A stretch of DNA of 54,498 nucleotides from Prorocentrum cordatum (GCA_963575745.1 CAUYUJ010015504.1:1535466-1589963); one strand, 5' to 3'; shown: positions 38,200-50,705, numbered from the stretch's first letter. Numbers and translations are program-made. The notes: generated by a model from the sequence alone, not told the origin.

Positions 38200-39780
38200 C
38201 GAGAAGGTGATGCCGCTACTCCCCAAGACCTTCCGGGCCCCGCTCAGGCCAGGAATTTCGGAGCGGTTCCAGCCGCGGCGACGAGGGACTCCCGGGAGGC
38301 CGACCAAGGCGAAAACGAGGGCAGGGCAGCGGCATCGGTAGCATTCCTCCTCTGAGCTTTTGTGCAGTTTGTTATTCTTCGAGCTGCAGGGCTGACCCCC
38401 GTTGCGTGAGCTCCGAGGGGGGGGGCGGAAACCTGGCTATACATCGCGATGGATCGGCGATAGATCGCCGATAGGGCAACGACGGCGAAAGCCAATGTTC
38501 CTGGGCGGAGTGGGCCATCGGGCCCCCATGGGCGATGACTGGGCGATTGGGGGGTCAGTGCACCCCCCCTGCCCCCTGACGTTGCCCCTCCAGAAATCCT
38601 CGTCGACCGGTGCTCGGATCGCAACTCGGGTCTCAGGCGGCCGTTCGCGACGATCCCGGCATCCCCAAGAAGCCCGCGGCGAAACGCAACTGCTGGAACG
38701 CACCCCGAGGCTGGAAAACCGCTGGGAATTGACGAAAACGACCTAAAACCTCTGAAACCTCTGAAAACTCGACTCCGAGGGATATCTCCCCTGAACCTCA
38801 CCCCCCCCCCCCTACAACGTTGCCCCCGAGAACTGCGTCGGGGATTGCTAAGGGTGCTCCCTGGGCCAAGGTGCCTGAGTGGGGGCAAGAGCCGGTATTA
38901 GATTGTGCGGACCTCCCTCGGCTTGCGCGGAGGGGGAGAACGCCGGGACCCCAGTGTCGCTGTCTGGGTGCAGGGCTACATCTAGCGCTACGCAGTGAGT
39001 ACGAACGCCGCGCTGGTATGGCATGCCAAAATTTACGACCCTGCGGAAGAGACCAGACAGGCTGCCACATGAGCCGCGTATGGACTCCCTGCCCGGACAC
39101 CCGAGTCTCAGCTGTACACTCGACCAGGATCGTGAGGATGCGCGGTAAGGATGCAAGGGGCCTTGGAACGCCATGTTGACGTTTTTTCCGTGCGGAGCGC
39201 AGCAGAATGCCGAAGGCTGCCGAACACCGGAGGGGCGAGGAGTGGCCCGGATGCAAGGGGCAGCCCTGGAACATGGCCCCAGCCTTACTGTCACAGTTGA
39301 CTGTGGTCGCTGCCATCCCGAAGGACCGCGCGCTTCATAGAGTCAAAAACCCTAACAAGGACGCGTGGTAAGGCCGCAAGACCCTTGGAAGCCGAAGTTG
39401 GGATTTCTGGGGCGGCGGACGACGAAAACCCCAAGGAAGCAAGAGCAAGGACGAGCAAGGACGCAAGGGCACCCTGAGCAAAGTCGCGCGTCCTTATTAT
39501 CGGGGATGGACAGACCCCCCTTCAGTAAAACGTGGTCTAGTGAAAACGACCTGAGGCCCAGACCTGGCGGGCGCAAGCCTGGAAAATAACGGCCACGGCG
39601 CCATCTCGAGAACCGAAAACGGACAATTCACTAATCGACGTGTCACTGCTGGGGGTTCTGTCCCCCCCCGATATGAGGGTTCTCGACTGTAGGCCACCAC
39701 TCGAGGGGTAGCAGTTCCCCGCCTTGGGCCGAGGCGCCCCCAGCGTTGCGCTCCCTCTCTGGGTCCCCGCGGAGGGCCCC
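38200..39780. other. spacer without supported gene
   Basis: Mixed sequence with several long open frames on both strands (38244-38888 minus, 38798-39316 minus) but no domain. A GGATGCAAGGGGC..TGGAA motif is repeated near 39145 and 39246. Confidence 0.35.
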
Positions 39781-39784
39781 CAGG

Positions 39785-40010
39785 AGGCCGCAGGCGCCTC
39801 CTTGGAGAATCCGCGGGAGCCCTGGGCCAGGGACACCTCGAAGGACGCCCAGACGACGAAGATCCCGACGACGACGACGACGATCGCGACGACGACGATC
39901 GCGGCGACGACACCGACGAAGATCGCGATGACGACGACGACGACGACGACGACGGACGATTGCGACGATGGCGATCGCGACGACGACGAAGATCGGGAAG
40001 ACGACGACGA

Positions 40011-40064
<54 letters not shown>

Positions 40065-40205
40065 ACGATGACGACGACGGAAGACGGACGGCGGACGGGA
40101 CGGCGGACGACGTCGACGATGGACGACGACGACGAGGCCGTGGGGGCCTCCGTGGAAACTCTGGGGGCATCTTGGGCCAGGGGCACTTCTAACGACGCCC
40201 GCTGC
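39785..40205 (+). repeat. duplicated segment flanking a (GAC)n array
   Basis: A segment of about 70 bases at 39790-39860 (core GGGCCAGGG.CAC.TC.AAGGACGCC) recurs at 40140-40200. Between them lie GAC/GACGACGAT triplets (39850-40090). Translations are poly-Asp, poly-Arg or poly-Val. Confidence 0.75.
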
Positions 40206-40339
40206 AGGGAAGGGCGGCGCCTGGCGCTGGGCCCGGGCCCTCCGCCCACGCCAGAGCCGGCGCGGGAGGCGGCGCATCCGCCGCGCCCGCCGCGCGGGGC
40301 TCACAAGAGGCCGCCCAGCCCGCATGCTCCACCTCCCTC

Positions 40340-40500
40340 GGCCTCCACACCCCTCCGATCCCTCCCTCCCCAACACCCCTCCTCCTCCTTCACCTCCTCC
40401 TCCTCCTCCTCCTCCTCTCCCTTCACCTCTTTCACCTCCTTCCCCTCCTTCCTCCTCCTCCTCCTCCTCGTCCTCGTCCTCCTCCTCCTCCTCCTCCTCT
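40340..40500 (+). repeat. CCT-type pyrimidine microsatellite
   Basis: TCC/CCT triplets with interruptions. Confidence 0.8.
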
Positions 40501-40552
40501 CGACAGGTGTCCTGATGGGCCATGGCCCGAAGGTGAGGAGGGGAACGTAGGC

Positions 40553-41047
40553 TCATATCCATATCCGTTCCATTTTTTCCTCCGTTAACTTCAACCCTAC
40601 AGATAGATAACGCCAGGTCGTAGACCTAGGTGCGAACCCAGAATCTCCAAAAGCAATATTGGACGCATTACTGAACTCAGAAAATATTGAACCAAATCTT
40701 GCCGCGACAGAACCTCCAAACGGATCTCCAATAACATCTTCCGAGAAATCTCGCCCGCGCATAATCTTCCCGAGAATCGTCCGAACATCTTCCGAAATCT
40801 GTCGAATAATCTTGCCACCGCTAAATCCCGAAGGAAGCCCAGCGTGCGAAGGCATACTTCGCTCCACCTTGCCAAGGCTTGGTGTGATCACCTTCCGGCA
40901 TCTCCGAGGCGCCGTCTTGCCAGGTATGATTGTATCCACCACCCACAACCCTTTTTGTTTCCTGCTCGTCCTTATCACAAACCCCCTTCTGACGCGACGC
41001 TCGGATGGCTCTAAGACAAATTCCCTGAAGTGAAACGCGCAGGACAA
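40553..41047 (-). CDS. possible exon, unknown function
   Basis: A 164-residue minus-strand frame in a non-repetitive, average-GC stretch. It contains GLWVVDTIIPGKTAPRR and QISEDVRTILGKIMRGRDFS. The plus strand is also open over 125 residues. CGGAAGATGTT is repeated twice. The composition would allow a real exon, but no domain or splice support was found. Confidence 0.2.
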   Translation of the reverse strand: MSCAFHFREFVLEPSERRVRRGFVIRTSRKQKGLWVVDTIIPGKTAPRRCRKVITPSLGKVERSMPSHAGLPSGFSGGKIIRQISEDVRTILGKIMRGRDFSEDVIGDPFGGSVAARFGSIFSEFSNASNIAFGDSGFAPRSTTWRYLSVGLKLTEEKMERIWI

Positions 41048-41135
41048 CTCTTAGATATTGATTTACAGTCTGAAGTCGGCCAGCGGCGGTCTCGAGACAG
41101 ATCAGCATGATCAAGGCCCCCGAGAAGTCTGAGAA

Positions 41136-41292
41136 CGCAACAGAAAAGGCACCGCGGCCACCACGGCCACCACGGCGACCGCAACCGCCGCGGCCACCGC
41201 GGCCGCCGCGGGCACAACGGCCGCTACGGCCGCCACGGCCGCCACGGCCACCACGGCCACACGACGGCCAACACGGGCATTACGGTCACGAC
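41136..41292 (+). repeat. CGGCCACCA minisatellite
   Basis: About 16 copies of a 9-base unit (CCACCACGG / CCGCCACGG variants). Confidence 0.85.
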
Positions 41293-41599
41293 GGCCACCA
41301 AAGCCGCCACGTACGCCCGAACGACTCCACTGGAATTCTGAAGCCCCTTGAGGGGCCCCCTCGAGGGCCCCAGAACGGTCCCGAATACGCCCAGGATCGC
41401 CCCAAGGGCGCCCCAAGAAGATCCACGGCCCCTCAAGGGACCCCAAAATGCCCCAAGAGAGCCCCAATGGGCGCAACGATCTCCAAAAGAAACTTCAAAA
41501 TGACACCGCCCCCCCCCCCCCCAAAAAAAAAAACTCTAGGAGGATCCGGATCCAAAAAGTACCCAAAGACTGCTCGAATACTCGTCCAATGACCAAGGG

Positions 41600-41805
41600 G
41601 CTCCCACGACGACAACGACGACGAGGAAGGACGAAAAGGACGAGGACTGATGAAGACTGATGACCACACGGCTCTCACGACGACAACGACGACAACGAAG
41701 ACGACCGACCGACGACACGACCGACCGACCGGCCGACGACGACGACCGACGACGACAACGACGACAACGACGACAACAACAACAATGACGACGACAACGA
41801 CTTCG
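41600..41805 (+). repeat. GAC/ACGACGACA microsatellite
   Basis: CGACGACAACGACGACAACG units with a GACCGACCGACC insertion (41701-41735). Confidence 0.85.
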
Positions 41806-42105
41806 GGAAACGATCGGGTCCACGCGCGGGCGGATAACCCGAAGTCCGATTGGTCACCGTTGAGGGTTCACATTTGAGTTTCCAAGCCAACATGGCGACT
41901 TTGCCTTTGTGAACCACACAGAACTCGCAACATGCGCGTCAACGCGCGCACGCGATGGGATGACCAACGCGCGAGCGTGTCACCCGAAATCCGGTTGGTC
42001 ACCGCGAAGGTTCGTTTAAAGGCCACATTGGCGCCTTTCTTATTGTGGACACTACAGATTTCACCACGCGCGCGTCCGCGCGCACGCACACACAAATGAG
42101 CGAGA
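41806..42105 (+). repeat. satellite array, left flank of the reverse transcriptase
   Basis: Two to three monomers of the satellite described for 43450-45185, same orientation, more diverged. Landmarks: GGTTGGTCACCG, TTTAAAGGCCACATTGGCGC, ACTACAGATTTCACCACGCG. Confidence 0.8.
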
Positions 42106-42251
42106 AGGGTCAAAGCGTGATGATGATTTTCCCTTGAGGCCGGCGAGCGGTTGCGTGCTCGCCACCTGCCTTACGATCTGCTCAGCTAGAGCCCCAAAGG
42201 CTATGGATGTGCAGCAACAGCACACCACCACCATCCCCATCCACTACACCG

Positions 42252-43445
42252 TTAATGAACGTGCATGCTTGTGGAAACAACTACCGATATGAGCGAAGGC
42301 GCGCTGTTGCGCCAGCTTAGACCCACTGCTTGCCGGCACTCCCCCACTCGCGAACGAAAGGCCTTTGCAAACAGAAGTCTGAGTGTTTCACTCGTGTTCA
42401 ACTGGCAAATGAGGCATCGCATCTCGGCGACCAGCACAGGATGGTATCCGAGGACGAGCCATGCAAATGGAACCTGCTTAAGCCTGGCCGTGCCAGCTCT
42501 ATGGCATGACACTTGTTTAATGGCCTGCTCAAAAATAGCTCTGGTATATGTGTGGGTGTATCCTACACGCATGCGTTCTCTGACAGACTGTGTAGCAACA
42601 TGGAAGAGCGTATCACTACTGCACAGACCACGGACTCTATGGGCAAATGCTCCTGGCCATGATTTATGTATTTGCTCTGGGTGTGCGCTGCTAGGAGAAA
42701 GCGTGGGGAGCAGAGATGACGGCTTGAAGAAATGAGAGACCTCGAATCTCCCCTCCCGCTTGTGCACAACAACCTCCAAATACTGCATATCCCACATGTC
42801 CCAAGATATTGTCAGAGGGTAAAACTTCGCATGTTCCTGCATTTGTCTGAAGAACTGGTTCGTCATAGAAGCCAGCCCACTCCCCAAGATAAGAATGTCA
42901 TCTCGGAACCGGAAGTAACCCTCAATACCATGGTGGTTGAGGATTTCGCGCTTGAGTAATTTGATTTCCATCAAGGCTAGAAGCGTTACGTCGGCTAAGT
43001 CTCCTGAGTGTGGGAGCCCCATCCCTGTCCCAGTGCCGACCCCGTGAACCGTGTCATGGGGTTCGTCCCATGGGTCGGCAATGTATTGCGCTTCGAGAAG
43101 GAACTCCACAACTTTAGCCACTACCCGTTTCATTGGGTCCCAATCTTCCCAAAGAGAAAGCACCTCTGAACATATCTCTTCTCTTGTTCAGCACATGTAA
43201 AAATCTTTGACATCCACCTTAGCCATATGCCACCTGCCCGTTGGCTTGATGCGGGACAGGCGCGACACCAAGCCGCCAGAATCCTTGAGAAGATGAGGTG
43301 CTCTCACATTCAGTTTAGCCCTCAATACTGGGATCAACCAGTGGCTGAGGCTGCTGAATACGTAATTTGGCGACGCGTGGACTGGTCGACAAACGACCTC
43401 CCCTTGAGGCTTGTGGCTTTTAACCAGCACCAGCAGCCTACTTAC
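42252..43445 (-). CDS. Penelope-like reverse transcriptase, 5'-truncated, one in-frame stop
   Basis: The upstream part reads LVKSHKPQGEVVCRPVHASP (K-x-H-K-P motif), then WHMAKVDVKDFYM, with motif A Asp in VDVKDFY. A TGA at 43188-43190 interrupts, and the same frame goes on as TREEICSEVLSLWEDWD. Motif B is GTGTGMGLPHSGDLADV. Motif C is YFRFRDDILILG, with both Asp kept. WDMQYLEVVVHKREGRFEVS, FFKPSSLLPTLSPSSAHP and FAHRVRGLCS follow, which are the thumb features of Penelope-like elements. The end VPFAWLVLGYHPVLVAEM to a stop at 42252 has no GIY-YIG endonuclease, so it would belong to the endonuclease-lacking type if complete. The 5' end is lost at the satellite junction near 43445. Probably not functional as written. 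Confidence 0.7.
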
Positions 43446-43449
43446 ATGT

Positions 43450-45185
43450 GTGGTGACCGACGCGCGGGCGGGTCACCCGAAATCCCGTGGGTAACCGTTG
43501 AGAATTAGTTTAAAGGCCACATTGACGCCTTTCATATTGTGGACACTACAGATTTCACCACGCGCGCGTCCGCGCGCACGCGCGGGTCACCGTGACGGGT
43601 TCAACTTCGTTTCTAAGCCAGCATCGTGACTGTTCCATCGTGGAAAACTACAGAACTCACAACGCATGCGTCCGCGCTCGCGCGATCGGGTGACCGACGC
43701 GCGGGCGGGTCACCCGAAATCCCGTGGGTAACCGTTTAGTTTAAAGGCCACATTGGCGCCTTTCATATTGTGGACACTACAGATTTCACCACGCGCGCGT
43801 CCGCGCGCACGCGCGGGTCACCGTGACGGGTTCAACTTCGTTTCTAAGCCAGCATCGTGACTGTTCCATCGTGGAAAACGACAGAACTCACAACGCATGC
43901 GTCCGCGCTCGCGCGATCGGGTGACCGACGCGCGGGCGGGTCACCCGAAATCCCGTGGGTAACCGTTGAGGGTTAGTTTAAAGGCCACATTGGCGCCTTT
44001 CATATTGTGGACACTACAGATTTCACCACGCGCGCGTCCGCGCGCACGCGCGGGTCACCGTGACGGGTTCAACTTCGTTTCTAAGCCAGCATCGTGACTG
44101 TTCCATCGTGGAAAACTACAGAACTCACAACGCATGCGTCCGCGCTCGCGCGATCGGGTGACCGACGCGCGGGCGGGTCACCCGAAATCCCGTGGGTAAC
44201 CGTAGAGGGTTAGTTTAAAGGCCACATTGGCGCCTTTCATATTGTGGACACTACAGATTTCACCACGCGCGCGTCCGCGCGCACGCGCGGGTCACCGTGA
44301 CGGGTTCAACTTCGTTTCTAAGCCAGCATCGTGACTGTTCCATCGTGGAAATCTACAGAACTCACAACGCATGCGTCCGCGCTCGCGCGATCGGGTGANN
44401 NNNNNNNNNNNNNNNNNNNNNNNNNNNNNNNNNNNNNNNNNNNNNNNNNNNNNNNNNNNNNNNNNNNNNNNNNNNNNNNNNNNNNNNNNNNNNNNNNNGC
44501 CACATTCGCGCCTTTCTTATTGTGGACACTACAGATTTCACCACGCGCGCGTCCGCGCGCACGCGCGGGTCACCGTGACGGGTTCAACTTCGTTTCTAAG
44601 CCAACATCGTGACTGTTCCATCGTGGAAAACTACAGAACTCAAAACGCGTGCGTCCGCGCGCGCGCGATCGGGTGACCGACGCGCGGGCGGGTCACCCGA
44701 AATCCGGTTGGTCACCGTTGAGGGTTAGTTTAAAGGCCACATTCGCGCCTTTCTTATTGTGGACACTACAGATTTCACCACGCGCGCGTCCGCGCGCACG
44801 CGCGGGTCACCGTGACGGGTTCAACTTCGTTTCTAAGCCAACATCGTGACTGTTCCATCGTGGAAAACTACAGAACTCACAACGCGTGCGTCCGCGCGCG
44901 CGCGCGATCGGGTGACCGACGCGCGGGCGGGTCACCAGAAATCCGGTTGGTCACCGTTGAGGGTTGGCTTTAGTTTCCATGCCACCATGGCGCCTTCTCT
45001 ATTGTAGACAATGCACAATTCCCCACCCGCGCGTCCGCGCTCGTGCGCGCTATCGGGTGACCCGCGCGCGGGCGGGTCACCCGAAATCTGGCTGATGACC
45101 GTGAATGGTTCACTTGAGTTTCCAGGCCAGCATGGTGAGTTTTCTGGTTCCGTCAACGCAGAATTTCGTAACGCGCGCGTCCGAC
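43450..45185 (+). repeat. 237-bp satellite array of dimeric units
   Basis: Unit starts (TGACCGACGCGCGGGC) fall at 43454, 43691, 43922, 44159, 44396, then after the N gap at 44674 and 44913: spacing 237, 231, 237, 237 and 239. Each unit has two related halves of about 118 bases: half A with TTTAAAGGCCACATTGGCGC and ACTACAGATTTCACCACGCG, half B with TTCTAAGCCAGCATCGTGAC and ACTACAGAACTCACAACGC. A CGGGTGACC..GGTCACCCG stem is kept in all units. The last units (from 44945) are more diverged. Confidence 0.95.
44399..44498. other. assembly gap, 100 N
   Basis: Exactly 100 N inside the satellite array, a usual placeholder for unknown length. The number of satellite units is therefore not known. Confidence 0.98.
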
Positions 45186-45264
45186 CCCTTCCACATCCCT
45201 GACCAGAGCAACTCGCCTGGGCATCGTTTCTGCATAGACTGGCGGGGTTACGCGGAGCGTTTAG

Positions 45265-45565
45265 AATGAGTAGAGGACGCTGACTTCTGATGTCCCGACC
45301 CTGCGGGATGCGCTATAGAACGATGGCTTCTGATGGCCTGGCCTCGACGGGTGCGCTAGAGGTTCTAATGGCCTGGCCTCGGGGGATGCGCTAGAGAACG
45401 CTGGCTTCTGAGGGCCAGGCCTCGGGGGGTGCACTAGAGAACGCTGGCTACGACTGGCCAGGCCTCGGGGGATGATGCGCAAGAGGACGCTGGCTTCTGA
45501 TGGCCCGACCTCGGGGGGTGCACTCGAGAACGATGGCTTCTAATGGCCCGTCCTCGTGGGATGCA
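45265..45565 (+). repeat. minisatellite, unit about 43-50 bp
   Basis: About six copies with core GAACGCTGGCTTCTGATGGC and CCTCGGGGG.TGCGCTAGA. Confidence 0.85.
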
Positions 45566-45654
45566 TGGCGACAATGATGGAGGGGGGGAGGAGGGCGAGG
45601 GGGAGGGCGAGGACCAAGGCGAAGGACTTGCGCCGCCATGCCCAGACAGTAAGA

Positions 45655-46045
45655 AGGCCAATTGGGCCAATAGGGCCAACAGGGCTCATAGGGCTCATAC
45701 TGCTCGTAGGGCTCCTAGAGCTTATAGGGATCCTAAGGTTCATAGGGTCCGTGGGGAACATATGGCTCATAGGGCTCGTAGGGCTCATAAGGCTCATGCG
45801 CAGTTGAAACCAACCGTAGGGCTCATAGGGCTCAAAGGGCTCATAAGGCTCAGAGGGCTCATCGGACTCATGAGGCTCATAGGCCTCGTGAGGTTCACAG
45901 GGCTCCTAGGGCTCACAGGGTACACAACGCTTATAGGGCCCATAGGGCTCATAGGGCTCATATAGGGCCCATACGCCTCATAGGACCCGTAGGGCTCATG
46001 GGGCTTACAGGGCTCATAGGGCTCGTAGGGCTCACAGGGCAGGTT
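45655..46045 (+). repeat. GGGCTCATA 9-bp minisatellite, block 1
   Basis: About 40 copies of ATAGGGCTC variants head to tail. The many Ala-His-Arg or Gly-Leu-Ile peptides seen in its frames come from the 9-base period. Confidence 0.95.
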
Positions 46046-46089
46046 TCATTAGGCAGACCCCCCGCGGCGGCGCCCCAGGCGCCGCGAAA

Positions 46090-46840
46090 TAATAACAATG
46101 CGGTTGCAGCATGATCGAATCATGTGGTTGCTTGTCCAAAGTCGGCTGGTCATGACAACCCCCTAATTAGTGGTCAAGGGGGAGGAAAAGGAGGACGAGG
46201 AAGACACGGGTGACATGTGTCACACCAAAAGCCGCGTGAGAGAAACCACGTGTTTCAAGAGGATGTGGGAGCTTTTGGTTTCAGACATCCTCACAACATG
46301 GGAATGTTGGAAGAGTTGTTGTTCGACGTTGGTTCTCAAACGTGGGGCTTTCGCCAGAGACGTCATCAGAAAAGCAAAATGTTGAAGGTCGGGCCTCTGG
46401 TATCGCCTGAGACCCCCTCATTAAGTGGGGAGGCTGGATGAATTGGTTTACGCCGTTGATTCTCATAAACGGACATATCGAATGAACCATCCTCACAATA
46501 CTGAAATGCTGGAGATCGGATGTCGGACATCCAAAATGATGTGCAGCGGGGACAGGGAACGGGAGAGCGTTTCGAATCAGACATCCTCACATGGGGATGT
46601 TGGAAGCTCGAGCCACAAAAACAACGAAACAATAATAACAGCAAAAACGAAACAGAGAACGAAACGAACGCCGTAAAGCTACGGCTCAAGCAAAATAATA
46701 AATGATTGCTCGGCCTGGAGCCACAGAACACGAACAACAACATCAACGACACAACGAACAACGAAACGAAACATGAGGCAACACACGGAATCCCTATTAA
46801 TGCAATGAGCGCAGCGTATTGTGCTGTGTGCATTCTGGGC
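46090..46840. other. lower-GC spacer with decayed repeats
   Basis: TCAGACATCCTCACA.ATGG..ATGTTGGAAG occurs at about 46282 and 46576, with a weaker copy near 46488. An A-rich AACGAAAC stretch spans 46615-46780. No supported gene. Confidence 0.45.
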
Positions 46841-46849
46841 GCCTAGGGC

Positions 46850-47330
46850 ACATGGGCCTCACAGGAATCATGGAGCTCGTAGGGCTCATAGGGTTCATAT
46901 GACTCACAGGGCTCATAGGACCCATAGGGCTCATAAGAGTCACAGGGCTTATAGGGCCCATGGGGCCCAAAGGACTCACATGGCTAACGAGGCCCAGAGG
47001 ACCCAGAGGGCTCAGAGGGCTCAGAGGGCCCAGAAGGCTCGCAGGGCTCATATGGCACGTGGAGCTCATAGGGCTCATGGGGTTTATGGGGCCCATGGGG
47101 CCCGTAGGGCTCACAGGGCCCAAAGAGCTGATAGGGCTGGTAGGCCCATAGTGCTCATGGGGCTCCTGGGGCTCCCGGGGCTCCTTGGGTTCATAGGGCC
47201 CAGAAGGCCCACAGGGCCCAGAGGGCTCAGAGGGCTCACAAGGCGCGTAAGGCTCATAGGGCTACAGGGCGGTTGGGCTCACAAGGCTCACGAAGCGGGT
47301 ATGTCCCTAAGGGCCGTAGTGCTCCCGGAG
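46850..47330 (+). repeat. GGGCTCATA 9-bp minisatellite, block 2
   Basis: Same orientation and unit as 45655-46045, with more GGGCCCA variants. Confidence 0.95.
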
Positions 47331-47404
47331 CCAAATGGGCTGACAAGGCCCACGGGACTCATGGGGTGTCTCAAGGCTCCTAGGGCTCCTCGGCAGTCGC
47401 CGCC

Positions 47405-47895
47405 GCACACCACATGCACTGGCAACTCATTCAGGGGCCTCTGGAGGAGGAAACCCAGGATGGAGTTCCGCCTTGACGGCAAGAGCCCCGAGGTGTGGGC
47501 CCACACAGGGCAACGGAGGAGGGGTCCCACAGAGCACCCACGGGGAGAACCATCCCAGACATCGGGCACGGCTCATCTGCAAAAACGGTGCCCCCGCCGA
47601 CCTGGCAAGTCATTCAGAGGCCTCCGGAGCCCCGAGGCGAGTGTCCAAACAGGGCAACAAGGGAGGGGCCCCACAGAGCAGCCACGAAGAGGACAATCTT
47701 TGACGTGGAGCGCGGCGTGTTTTCAAAACGGGACTCCCGCCAACCTGGCAACTCAAACGGAGACCTCAACCTCAGGGAGAGAAAACCCAGGAGGGACTTC
47801 CGCCTTGACGGTCGAAGCCCCGAGGTTCGGGCCCACACGGGACATCGGAGGAGGAGTCCCGCAGAACACCCGCGGAGAGGGCCGTCCCAGACATA
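47405..47895 (+). repeat. tandem repeat, unit about 170-190 bp, nearly three copies
   Basis: Copies start near 47420, 47605 (shortened) and 47745. Landmarks: CCGCCTTGACGG, GCCCCGAGGT..GGGCCCACAC, GGAGGAG..GTCCC.CAGA and CC.TCCCAGACAT. It runs directly into the AGT array. Confidence 0.8.
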
Positions 47896-48905
<1,010 letters not shown>

Positions 48906-48945
48906 GTAAACGACTACTACTACTACCACTACTACTACGACTACG

Positions 48946-48978
<33 letters not shown>

Positions 48979-48992
48979 GCCACTACGACTAC
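48906..48992 (+). repeat. (ACT)n island, inverted within the AGT array
   Basis: The array flips orientation at about 48910 (AGTAAACGACTACTACTAC) and flips back at about 48995. Confidence 0.9.
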
Positions 48993-48994
48993 GA

Positions 48995-49346
48995 CTACTC
49001 GTGGTAATAAAAGTAGCGGTAGTAGTAGTAGTAGTAGTAGTCGTAGTAGTAGTACTAATAGTAGTTTGTGTTGTTGTTGTAGTCGCAGTCGTAGACATGG
49101 TAGAAGAGATGGCACTGGAATTAAAAGGAATAGCAGCAATAACCATATTAGTCGTGCCAATAATCGCAGCAACACTCGTAATAAAGACACGCCTAGCAGT
49201 CGTAGTCGTACCAGTAGCAAAAATAGCATCAGGAGTAGTAGCAGTAGAAGCAGTAAAATGGTAGCACCAGCAGTAGTACTGGCAAGAGTAGTCGTGATAA
49301 TAGTAGTAGTAGCAGCAGCAGCAGTAGTAGTAGTAGTAGCAGTAAC

Positions 49347-49401
<55 letters not shown>

Positions 49402-49455
49402 CTAGTACTAGTAGCAGCAGCAGTAGTAGTAGTAGTAGTAGTAGTCGTCGTAGTT

Positions 49456-49488
<33 letters not shown>

Positions 49489-49490
49489 AT

Positions 49491-49535
<45 letters not shown>

Positions 49536-49548
49536 ATGAAGTAGTAAT

Positions 49549-49602
<54 letters not shown>

Positions 49603-49650
49603 CTAGTAGAAGTAGTAGTAGTAGAAGTAGTAGTAGTAGTAGTAGGAGAA
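48995..49650 (+). repeat. (AGT)n microsatellite, second block
   Basis: AGT triplets, degenerate to 49310, purer at 49340-49610, with AATGAAGTAGT interruptions repeated at 49488-49555. Confidence 0.95.
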
Positions 49651-49837
49651 GGAGGACTAATAATATGAGTAACAAATATGATACATGTAATTGTCGTCGT
49701 CGTCGCAGTTGCAGTCGCATCCGGAGTAGGACTAGGAGTATGCGTAGCAGTAATTCCCCAATCAAAGCTTGCCTCTGTAGGGGTCCTTGCAGATTGAAAT
49801 GATTAACTTCGGTTTGCAGCCGATTCTCGCCGCACGT

Positions 49838-49930
49838 CCGGGTGCCCGGGTGCCCGGGGGTGCCCGGGTGCCCGGGTGCCCGGGTGCCCGGGCGTGCCCA
49901 GGGGTGCCTGGGTGCCCAGGGGTGCCCGGG
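49838..49930 (+). repeat. GGGTGCCC minisatellite
   Basis: About nine copies of a 9-base unit (GGTGCCCGG). It is self-complementary at GCCCGGGTGCCCGGGC. Confidence 0.9.
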
Positions 49931-50185
49931 GGTGCCCTATAGCCCTATAGCCCAATAGCCCTATAGCCCCATAGCCCTACAACTCTAGAGCTCTATAGCC
50001 CTATAGCCCTATAACTCTATAACTCAATAGCCCTAAAGCACCATAGCCGTATAGCCCTATAGCCGTATAGTCCTATAGCTCTACAGCACTATACCCCTAT
50101 ACCCTATGGCCCGATAGCCCTGTGGTTTTATTACCCTGCAGCCCAACAGCCCTATAGCCAATATAGTCGTATAGCCCTACAGCCC
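49930..50185 (+). repeat. AGCCCTAT 8-bp minisatellite
   Basis: About 28 copies of AGCCCTAT and variants. Read on the minus strand the unit is ATAGGGCT, one base shorter than the ATAGGGCTC unit at 45.6-47.3 kb and in the opposite orientation. Confidence 0.95.
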
Positions 50186-50218
50186 TGAACAGATTATGAC
50201 TGGGGCTGCTCTCTGGTA

Positions 50219-50425
50219 TCATAGTAGTAGTAGCAGTGACAGTAAAAGTAGTAGCCATCGTAGTGGAGGCAGTAGCCGTAGTCGTCGCAGTAGTAATAGT
50301 AGTAATAAAGGAAAGAATTGTAATGTTGGTGGTAGTCGTGGCAGTAGTCGTATTAGATGTAGTGGGACTAGTCGTGGTAGTAGTGGTAGTAGTAACCGTG
50401 GTAATCGTAAACGTAAGCGTATGAT
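50219..50425 (+). repeat. degenerate AGT triplets
   Basis: GTAGTCGTAG-type triplets that switch to ACT orientation at about 50430. Confidence 0.75.
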
Positions 50426-50429
50426 TGCT

Positions 50430-50493
50430 GATACTACGATTACAACATCTACTACTAATACGACTAACACTACGACTACGCCTACTACTACTG

Positions 50494-50524
<31 letters not shown>

Positions 50525-50530
50525 GACTAT

Positions 50531-50561
<31 letters not shown>

Positions 50562-50705
50562 GCTACTACCACCACTACGACTACAACTACCACCACTGCT
50601 ACTCCCACTGCTTCTACTACGATGACTACTCCTACGAATCCTACGATTGCTACTACGACTAAAACTAGTACTGCTACTACTGATACCACACCTCTACCAC
50701 TACTG

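Noticed and set aside
39497-40562. Long overlapping minus-strand frames (250 and 341 residues)
   Set aside because: They translate the GAC and CCT arrays into Arg, Val or Glu runs. Non-repeat parts have no domain.
43450-45185. CRISPR-like array
   Set aside because: Units of 237 bp repeat as a whole, without short repeats separated by unique spacers. It is satellite DNA.
45655-47330. Telomere repeat
   Set aside because: The unit ATAGGGCTC is not TTTAGGG or a close variant, and the array is internal.
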